Assembly (NCBI GenBank): GCA_948567375.1
Contig: OX419757.1
Span: forward strand, 13,206,001 to 13,270,000
DNA from: Lunularia cruciata
Lineage: Eukaryota > Streptophyta > Marchantiopsida > Lunulariales > Lunulariaceae
Reading direction: 5' to 3'
Length of the DNA stretch: 64,000 nt
Of this stretch, positions 56,049 through 64,000 are shown in pieces. Position 1 is the stretch's first letter. The number at the start of each line of letters is the position of its first letter. Both the position numbers and the translations under genes were made by a program. The notes under the pieces were generated by a model. It saw only the letters and a list, made by a program, of their open reading frames with translations. It was not told the origin of the DNA and searched no databases.

Positions 56049-59000
56049 TTGATTGTTGTGAATGGAATCCTAGAAGGTAATCAAGTGAGAGTATTAATAG
56101 ATCTGGGAGCAACAGAGAATTTCTTGTCTCGCTCTATTGCAATTAGATTGGGAATGGATCTAGAGAGAGATGGAAGTGAAGAAGTAGAGTTACCAAATGG
56201 GCAAACAGAGAGGATTGAATCATTACCTAGACGGGTAACCCTCTCTGTAGGAGAATATCAGGAAGCAATTGAGTGGCGAGTGATACAATTAGCCCGTTAT
56301 GATGCAATTTTAGGCATGCCATGGATGGAGCAGTACAACCCAATGGTGAATTGGAGGAAGAAAGTAGTGAGAACCCACCAATGGTCAATCATTGGGGTTA
56401 AAGAAAAATCACACAGGCAGAAACTGCCTCTATATGTCGTAGGGACGACAACTGTCTGTAAGACCGATAGATGTTTTCTGGGTCTAATAAGAGAAGTCCA
56501 GAGTGCACAACTTGCTGGACAAATTCCTGAGAAATTGAAGGATGTGGTGGATGAATTTCAAGATGTCTTTCCCGATGATCTACCCTCAGGATTACCACCT
56601 AAAAGGCGAGTAGATCACAAAATAGAGACACTCCCGAGGAAGACACCTCCTTGTAAGGCCCCATATCGCCTATCACCTCATGAGTTGGAGGAGTGTAAGA
56701 CTCAAATTGAGGAGATGCTACAGAAAGGGTTCATCCAACCTAACATATCACCATATGGGGCCCCTGTCTTGTTTGTGAAGAAGAAGGATGGTACAATGCG
56801 CATGTGCATTGACTATCGGGGTCTCAATCAGCAAACAGTGAAGAACAAATACCCCTTACCTCGCATGGATGACTTGTTTGATCAACTCCATGGAGCGAGA
56901 TACTTCACCAAACTGGACTTGCGGAGCGGTTACAATCAAATCCGAATTGCAGAGGAGGATGTGTACAAAATTGCCTTTCGAACCAGGTATGGCCACTTTG
57001 AGTATCTTGTGATGCCTTTTGGCCTCACCAATGCGCCTACAACTTTCATGAGCCTAATGAATGACATATTTCGTCCATACTTGGATAAGTCTGTTATCGT
57101 CTTCTTGGATGATATCTTAGTATATAGTAGCACGATGATAGAACACAAACAACATCTACGAGAGGTCCTCCAGATTCTAAGACAGAATCAGTTGTACGCC
57201 AAAATCTCAAAGTGTGAGTTTGGCAAGTCTGAAGTAGACTACTTAAGGCATAGAGTAAGTGCAGAGGGCATTCAAGTATTAATAGATAAAATAGAGGTCA
57301 TTCAAAAATGGAGTGCCCAAGAAGATCAAACTCAACTTAAGAGCTTCTTGGGGTTGACGGGATTCTATCGTAGATTTGTCAAAGACTTCTCCAAGGTTGC
57401 ACAGCCTTTAACGGCACTACTTGGCAAGGGGAAGAAGTGGACGTGGGGAACTGCACAAGAGTTGGCCTTTCAAGAATTGAAGGCCGCCTTGCTACATGCA
57501 CCAATCTTGAAGTGGTATGACCCAAAACGTCCAATCAAGTTGGCTACGGATGCATCAGGCGTAGCAATAGGAGCAGTCCTACAACAAGAGTGGCATGACG
57601 GATGGCATCCAATTGCATATTTCTCTCGAAAGTTGTTACCGGCAGAGCGCAACTACCACACCACAGAACGAGAAGAGCTGGCCATTGTTCTAGCAACCAA
57701 GCATTGGAAGCACTACCTGGGCGAGAAGGCATTTGTAGTAGAGATAGACCACAAACCTCTAGTCTACCTCGAGACGCAGAAGGATCTATCTCATCGCCAA
57801 ATTCGGTGGGCAGAGTGGCGACAACGCTTCAACATGACAATCACCTACGTGGAAGGTAAGAAGCAACTTGCAGATGCGTTCACCCGCATGCCAATGGCCA
57901 ACAACTTGGTGGCAGAGGTTAAGATTAACCCTGAATTCTGGCAAGAGATTCTAGCTGCTACAAAAACTGACCCACAGATTGTAGAAGCGCAAGCGTCCAA
58001 AGGTGTCACTAGCACCCAAGGACTCACCTTCCGAGAGAGCCGCTTGTGGATCCCAAATGTCCCAGAATTACGCACCACCATTCGAGCGGAATGTCATGAT
58101 TTGGCCATTGCAGCTCATGTCGGAGTGGACAAGACCTTGGAGGCAGTCAAGCGCCATTACTATTGGCCCAAGATGAGCAACGACGTGATGGAATATGTGC
58201 GTAGCTGCCTACTTTGTCAATAGAACAAAGCTTCTAATCATGCCCTTGCAGGGCTCCTTCAACCTCTTCTCACTCCTACCCAACGTTGGGAACAAGTGAG
58301 TATGGATCTCGTCTGTGAATTACCCAAGACCACCTCAAGGTTTGACTCCATTGTGGTCTTTGTGGACAGGCTCAGCAAAATGATGCATGTACGCCCTACC
58401 ACCAAGGAGGTGACCGCTCCACAACTAGCTCAACTATACTTAGATGCAGTCTTTGCTCACCATGGCTTGTCTAGAGTACTCATCACCGATAGAGGCACCC
58501 AATTCACCAGTTTGTTTTGGCGAACACTCTTTGGTTTCTTCAAAACCAAGTTGGCCATGTCTACAGCTTACCACCCACAAACAGATGGCCAAACAGAGCG
58601 GGCTAATCACACAATTGAAGACATGTTACGCGGCTTCACCTTAGAAGAGCAAGAGAGGTGGGACACCCTACTACCGTTGGTGGAATTTGCTTACAACAAT
58701 TCAGTGAATGCCTCCACCCAGGTCACTCCGTTCTTCCTCATGTATGGTGAGCATCCCTTCACACCTTCTAGCTTGATGAAGATCCGTCCAGTGACTACCA
58801 AGGTTGATGCAGTCAACACATTTGTTTCTAGAATCCAACAAGGTGTGGAGAGCGCCAAGCACAGGTTACAGATTGCGCAAAATTGACAAAAGCAGTATGC
58901 TGATGCACACCGTAGGCATATGGAGTTCAATGTTGGGGATCAAGTGTGGCTATCGACAACCAACCTCACATTAGTTGGATCTCGTAAGCTCAGACCTCAT

Positions 59001-59378
59001 TTTATTGGGCCTTTCTCGATTCTTCATCGCATCGGCGTTGTGGCCTATCACCTTGAGCTACCACCACACATGAAGATCCATCCAGTGTTCCATGTCTCCC
59101 TACTACGCAGATATGCTCCCCGATCAGGCCAAGGTACTTCCACACAGGACATTCGACCTTGTCCGACAGTCATTGATGGCACAGAGGAATATGAAGTAGA
59201 GCGGATTCTCCAAAAGCGCATGCATGGTACTCGCCATCCGTGGGTGGAATATCTAGTACAATGGAAAGGTTACCCTCTCTATGAAGCAACCTGGGAACCC
59301 GCTGCCAATTTGGCACATGCACCGGTGTTGGTGCAAGCATTTGAGCAACAATTGCACAACGAGGATGTTGCGTCTTAA
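56049..59378 (+). pseudogene. E5 pol: protease, RT, RNase H, integrase, chromodomain
   Basis: One frame of about 1,110 codons with only TAG 58221 and TGA 58884. The protease has [11 protein letters not shown] at about 56088 (Leu for Ser/Thr) and [12 protein letters not shown] has [44 protein letters not shown] and FLDD at 57102-57113. RNase H has [28 protein letters not shown] and ADAFTR. The zinc domain is [14 protein letters not shown] and CLLCQ. Integrase Asp, Asp and Glu are in [16 protein letters not shown] and [12 protein letters not shown]. The chromodomain is EYEVERIL, VEYLVQWKGY and ATWEPAANL (about 59175-59310). All catalytic RT, RNase H and integrase residues are present. The start codon is unclear: the frame is open upstream of 56049 and probably depends on frameshifting from gag. 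Confidence 0.95.
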
Positions 59379-59390
59379 AAGGAGGGAGGT
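59377..59390 (+). promoter_or_regulatory. E5 polypurine tract
   Basis: AAAAGGAGGGAGG directly before the 3' LTR, overlapping the pol stop codon TAA (59376-59378). It would prime plus-strand synthesis. Confidence 0.9.
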
Positions 59391-59391
59391 C

Positions 59392-60131
59392 TATAATACC
59401 AAGGGTTAGCCATATGATCTAGATGTGAAATTTGGTTTGGTAACATCTAGAATGATGTTATACATGATGGTCAAAATAGATCAGATAGAAGTATCACCAA
59501 AAGAGTACTTCTACTAATAGGGCAGAAACCAAAATAGACTTAAGAACCTTAAAACCAATAGCTAGACATATGATTTAAAGGTGAGAATTGGTTTGGTAAC
59601 ATCTGGAAGGATGTTACACATGATGGACTAAACAGATCAGAAAGATGTATCACCAAAAGGGGACTTCTACTAATAGAGTAGGAACCGAAATATGCCTGAA
59701 ATCTTTGAAGGCAATTTTGGAGGCCTAAACGGATGAATTAGGCCTCGAAAATATGCAAATTCCCCCCCCCAAGAGAGGAAAGGCTGGCCTTCCCTCCCCC
59801 CTGGTTTGTCTCGTCGAGAGCTTTCCAATGGTACCTTACTCATGTGATTCTGAGATTCCTACAGGAAGATTCCCTAAAAGATTCCCTCCGGTCAAAGCTT
59901 GTTTGACCAACCAGATAGGACCTAGACCAGACAGGTCACCCATCCAAGTCAGTAATCCAAGGGTGGAGCTTGCTGACATGTCACCTATCTATGTCCCTAA
60001 TCCTATGGTGGAGCTTCCTTGGAGGAGATCCTCTTTGTCTATATAATAAAGAGAAGGTGCTCCCTTGGGGCATCGAATGTTTGAGTGTGCAATCTGTGTT
60101 TTCTCTCTTCTCTTGTCCTCGGAGTATTACA
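59392..60131 (+). repeat. E5 3' LTR
   Basis: TATAATACC (TG changed to TA) to GTATTACA, followed by the CTAAA target duplication. Confidence 0.96.
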
Positions 60132-60280
60132 CTAAACATCATAAAGACAAGAGGATTCATGCGGTTTTGTGTGAGTATAGGACAACCATGAAGACTTCCA
60201 TTGGATATTCTCCATTTCAATTGGTATATGGTATTGAGTCTACCTTATCTATTCACTTTGATATTCCTGCATTTTGATCC
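60132..60280 (+). pseudogene. E4 integrase, right part
   Basis: Resumes E4 after E5: HHKDKRIHAVLCEYRTTMKTSIGYSPFQLVYG, a block typical of the gypsy integrase C-terminal side of the core (given here in two parts: HHKDKRIHAVLCEY and RTTMKTSIGYSPFQLVYG). Homology stops at about 60275, where a minus-strand relic begins. Confidence 0.88.
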
Positions 60281-60284
60281 ACCT

Positions 60285-61005
60285 CTCTCTTCTCCCATAG
60301 TTGCACCGCATTGATCTTGAGATCTACAAGTTATTTTTTGATGGTTTGAAGTGGATCCTTTGGTGGAGGTGAAAGAACTAGAGCAACTAATACTTGTGGT
60401 GCAACCCTTGCTACCAAATTATCAAAAGTTCCACCATACTTGTAACCTTGAAGAGGATGCATAACCTCTTTCACCATCAAATCACTCTCATCTCCTTCCA
60501 AACTCTCATTAGTAACTTTAGTGTGTAACTATTTCACAAGTATATAAATAAGGAGTGAGGAAGTACTCATCATCCTTTCATTTGCAACTATCTTTCTCTC
60601 ATTGAGTTCTCTAGTGAGCAATGTCTTGAGTCTTAGAGTGGTAGCCTTAGAGGAGTATGATGGAGTTGGGGTTCCTTGCCTTCTTAGTTTATGGTGCGCT
60701 ACCGTAGTAGCCATCAGAGGTTCATCTTGAGTGAGAGATAGGTTAGCTCAAAGTGCTGAAGTCAAACTCTCCCAAGGCTCTTCTTGCCCATCTCTCTTTT
60801 CTCTCTTTTGGTATTTTGACTCATACCATGTAAGTGTTGCATCCTCAAAGAAATTTGGTAATAATAAGGCCCATTAATTCTTCCTCCTCTCATTGTTTCC
60901 TATGCAAGCTTTCTTGAATTCTCTCACAAAGACCTCCACATCTTTTCCATCCTTGCCAAAGAAAACCGGAAGTTTCCCCATCTTAACTCCTCCATATCTT
61001 TCTTT
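60285..61005 (-). pseudogene. Gypsy gag relic, minus strand
   Basis: Read leftward from about 61005, one frame with few stops gives KLPVFFGKDGKDVEVFVREF, ACIGNNERRKN, FFEDATLTWYESKY and EPWESLTSAL, the pattern of a plant gypsy capsid (W-Y then W-x-x-L). The frame continues into an inverted copy of repeat B (60749-60525) and then a GGTFDNLVARVAPQVLV segment. Its link to E4 is unknown. Confidence 0.55.
60525..60749 (-). repeat. Repeat B, copy 3 (inverted)
   Basis: Reverse complement of 62525-62765 and of 50887-51082 plus 51818-51857. In all three copies the same frame is largely open (EPLMAxxVxHHxLRRQG, TREFNEREIVANER), so it may be a piece of a coding region, probably gag, rather than an LTR. 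Confidence 0.85.
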
Positions 61006-61217
61006 TCTCTCAATTTTTCTTTTTCTCTTTTCTTTTCTCTCACTCTATAAATAATAAAGTATGTACATGACTAACACCATTTAAGAGTAATTCACCCTAT
61101 GGAATACAAAAGTTTCAGGTTGATCCAAGATTTCTATAGCAACATCAAATCCTAGAATGCATATTAATCAAACTCTCATAGATAGTTTATCCATAAGTTG
61201 AAAGATTATCTTTATCA

Positions 61218-61517
61218 CTAATCTTGAGAACTAGCTGATGAAAGTAGTAGTATTTTTGTAACTGTACTAAGACTCTCTCCAAGATCCTTCACCAAAGTCT
61301 CCGTTACACTCATGTCCTTTTGGAAGTCCTTCAACTCCACAAACCTCACACAACTCCTTGGTTTTAGATCTTCTCCCTCCCAATCTTGGTGAAGAAGGTC
61401 CAACATGCAAACCCAAGTCAAGTATCCTCTCCTTTCCCTCAATCTCTTGCTCTCAAAGGTCAATGGACATGAACTTGCCTTATGTCTCTTTTCTCTACAT
61501 AGAAAGAACTTAGACAC
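61218..61517 (-). pseudogene. Zinc-knuckle-like fragment, minus strand
   Basis: A 99-codon stretch starts MSKFFLCREKRHKASSCPL, resembling a CCHC knuckle whose first Cys is now Phe. The rest is acidic and unassigned. It lies upstream of the gag-capsid-like relic in the direction of reading, the opposite of the usual capsid-knuckle order. Confidence 0.4.
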
Positions 61518-62524
61518 ACTCTTTCCTCCAAGTTGTGTAGGTTTTTGGATCCTCTCAACACTCTCTTCAAATTCTATTCTAAACTTTTTTTCCTCAAATC
61601 CACCCCTACAATCACCTCAAATCCTTGGGAAACCTTGCAAAGTCTCAATTTACACTCTTGATGACCCTCCATGTTCCCAAGATGAATCTAAACACTAAAA
61701 TATGCTTTTTGTTGCTCTCAAACTCCTCATGCATGAGATCTCAACTCTGCAAAATTTACCCTTCCTCATAATATCACTCAAATCTCTCAATATGTATGTC
61801 ACAATCCTCTGAAATTTTTCACACATGATCAAAACTCCAAGGCATCCCTCCTTGAAAAATTTGAGGTCTTTTCATTTAGTTATTTGTCCTAGAAATGTTT
61901 CTATCAGCACACATATTTCAGATTTGGTCTGAAAACCACCCCTCTCACTTTAAAAACTCATAACTCCTTGCACAAGAATATCTCTTTAATTTTTAAGTCA
62001 GCCGGTAGGATACAATGCAATTTTCATGGAAAGTTTCAAGACAATCCATTGACAATTGAAGAAATAGCAGACTTTGTAAAATTTTTCAAAGAGCATGTAG
62101 TTGCGGGAGCAATTTACGCTATCAACTTTCAAAAATTCTAGCCAAGTGAACATAGTAGCTCTCACAATAATTTCAAGTGTGCTAACTAAAAGATAACTCA
62201 AGATATCATATGTAGAATTTTCAAGTCCAGATCTCAAACTTGAAATTTTGCCCAAAATCACCTTAATCCCCAAAATCTGCAATCCACCTCACACAATCTC
62301 TCCAAATCCTCTCATGTGTTCATGATGTACAAAATCAACTCAAAAACATCATTATGAACTATAGGCTATAAGAATGGGTCCTGGTTCTCTAACATAAATT
62401 CATCTCTCCTCTCCCCTAATGTTCTCTCCAAGTGAGCTCTCATAGCCTCCTTGTGCCTAATGTAGAATTGGACACGGAACATTATCTTGTCTTCAAGAGA
62501 GGTCTTGACAACTGAACCAAAAAT
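61518..62524. other. No gene seen
   Basis: No protein-like open frame; AT-rich with many short direct words. It may be the leader of the minus-strand gag relic, but no primer site could be assigned with confidence. Confidence 0.45.
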
Positions 62525-62765
62525 GTAAGCCGGCCTGTCTCTCACTCAAGATGAACCTCTGATGGCCATTATGGTAGTGCACCATGGACTAAGAAGGCAA
62601 GGAACCCCAACTCCATCATACTCCTCCAAGGTTAACACTCCAAGACTAAAGAGATTGCTCACTAGAGAATTCAATGAGAGAGAGATAGTTGCAAATGAAA
62701 GGATGATGAGTACTTCCTCACCCCTAGTTTATATACTTGTGAAATAGTTACACATTAAATTTACT
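62525..62765 (+). repeat. Repeat B, copy 2
   Basis: From TGTAAGCCGGCCTGTCTC to TTACACATTAAA, same orientation as copy 1 and inverted to copy 3 with about 1.8 kb between copies 3 and 2. It has the open frame 62562-62747. Confidence 0.85.
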
Positions 62766-63897
62766 ATTTACCATAGTAACTCAATTAACTAGGCTAAAAG
62801 TCAAGTAAAGTTAAAAATATAAAGGAATATCCATCCACATGGGTATATTCTTCTAAGTATGTAATCTTATCTTGAACCAACTACTAAGTCAAGGATTCCT
62901 TCACATGGGCTATCCTTGGACTAGTTAAGAATCCAAAACAAAAAGGCTTGTGGGTCTAAGAGTTCTCAACTCTTTCCTCAAAGCCAAACACCTAGGAATA
63001 ATACCAAGTCAACAAACTAGAATCCAAAATAGTGGTACTCATCTTTTCTACTTCCTCTAACGTAAGGTACCCTCTATCTTAGCTATGAATATCTTTAGCT
63101 AATCATGACTAATGTAGAATCATCCTTTATCTCTATTTCAATTATATCTCTCAAGTATTTGTAATACTAAGCTAAATATCACAATACCACACACATGTAT
63201 AAATGGATGTTATAGTACTCACTCCATATTAGTCCTAAAATTCTCTAGGGCATTCTAAGCACTAAGGGTGAGGAAGATCTCTCCTTAGTTACTTCTTGTT
63301 GTTGACTCTTAATCTTCTTTGCTTCCTTGTCCTTTAGGCTCCAATTTTGCTCCAATCTTCTTGTTGATTATGTGCAGATCTGATTTCAAATTTGGGTCTC
63401 CAAATATCACTTTGGTTAATCCAAGTATCATAAGAAAATCAAGTTCTAAGTTCTAGATTTTAGGATCTAATAATCTAGTGTTTTGACTCTCAATTGGCCA
63501 CTCCTTATTATGTAATCTAAACTATATACTTTGGAATTTTTGCTTCAAGGGTTTTGAAGATTCAATCCCTAAACTAGGTGGGGATGATATTGTAGGATCA
63601 GCTTATCTAGTAGGCCACTTCCTTACTATGATGTCTTACTCCTTTATCCCCAAATTACTAGTATTTATCTATACTTTCTCATTAGGAGACACAAATACTC
63701 CTATATTTTTCATTATTCTACTCCTTAAAGTACAAGGAAAAGATATGTTATCTCCTCAATCTATGCTTTTGTCATTATAACCTTCAGTGCCTTCTCTCTC
63801 TCATTGGTTGATATCTTCTAAGGCTTGGTGCTAGAGACTTTCTTCCCTTCTTGGGATTTAGAATTGAAAAATCTCTAGCCTTAGCATTAGGCTATGG
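62766..63897. other. No gene seen
   Basis: AT-rich DNA with short chance frames only. Confidence 0.5.
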
Positions 63898-64000
63898 TGT
63901 AACAATATGGAGTTTACCAACAAAGTTAGTTAGGGTTAACAAAGTAGCAAATATGACAAATTAACCTAAATATTCCAATAGTATCTAAGAAGTTTGTTGG
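63898..64000 (+). repeat. Start of an E1-family LTR, cut by the window end
   Basis: TGTAACAATATGGAGTTTA and the following bases align with the minus strand of 4756 down to about 4650. A further element, or a solo LTR of this family, continues to the right. Confidence 0.85.

Larger units (their letters stand above)
53522..60131 (+). mobile_element. E5: complete, young Ty3/gypsy chromovirus
   Basis: 6.6 kb, LTRs of 740 bp each (53522-54261 and 59392-60131) with about 13 differences by eye (about 98% identity). It has a primer site, polypurine tract and perfect target duplication CTAAA (53517-53521 and 60132-60136). It is inserted into the integrase of E4. Gag has three in-frame stops and pol two, with no frameshift inside pol. 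It is the best preserved element here. Confidence 0.97.

Noticed and set aside
58444-58644. Open frame antisense or shifted to integrase (also 31854-32054)
   Set aside because: A shadow of the conserved integrase frame; the DNA is conserved because of the real frame.
62500-62540. Possible Asp-tRNA-type primer site on the minus strand next to repeat B
   Set aside because: Only a partial match to the usual sequence, and repeat B lacks proof of being an LTR.

Overview
This is a gene-poor stretch of a plant nuclear genome. I see no convincing host gene, rRNA or tRNA. Almost everything recognisable is a retrotransposon or a relic of one. Plant origin is inferred from Ty3/gypsy chromoviruses with a chromodomain, initiator-Met-tRNA primer sites (TGGTATCAGAGC), solo LTRs, nested insertions and TG/TA-rich intergenic DNA. 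The species cannot be told from the sequence; a non-flowering land plant is possible but unproven.

Layout. (1) 1-19341 is a three-way nest. An old chromovirus (E2; 4757-8474 and 18403-19341, + strand) carries two insertions. One is a minus-strand gypsy element (E1; 1-4756, running off the left edge) whose LTR carries an array of heat-shock-type sites upstream of a TATA box. The other is a 9.9-kb plus-strand gypsy element (E3; 8475-18402). (2) 19342-30366 plus 36980-37930 is low-complexity or relic DNA with two copies of a LINE-like element; one holds a solo LTR of the E1 family and the other holds a complete chromovirus. (3) That chromovirus (E-A2) occupies 30367-36979 on the minus strand, with a perfect 5-bp target duplication. 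(4) 37940-50880 is AT-rich and non-coding, with microsatellites and a roughly 700-bp direct repeat. (5) 50887-60280 is a second nest: a solo LTR and a complete, young chromovirus (E5; 53522-60131, + strand) inside an older, different gypsy element (E4). (6) 60285-64000 holds a minus-strand gag relic, another dispersed repeat and the first 103 bp of a further E1-family LTR.

The most interesting element is E3. Between its protease and reverse transcriptase it carries a cytosine-5 DNA methyltransferase domain with motifs in canonical order (I, II, IV, VI, VIII, IX/X), including a Pro-Cys-Gln catalytic site. The whole domain is in one frame but broken by TGA/TAG codons. The end of the polyprotein, where chromoviruses keep a chromodomain, has instead a C4HC3 PHD finger. 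So one retrotransposon family once encoded a DNA-methylation writer and a putative histone-tail reader next to its integrase. From memory, methyltransferase capture by retrotransposons has been reported in charophyte algae and dinoflagellates; whether this combination is new needs a database search.

Second-tier observations: heat-shock-like LTR promoters in the E1 family; two tandem, mutually similar short reading frames in the leader of the E5/E-A2 family; in-frame stop codons shared by two independent insertions of that family; a near-perfect 67-bp-arm hairpin; and duplicated sequence on both sides of the E3 3' LTR.
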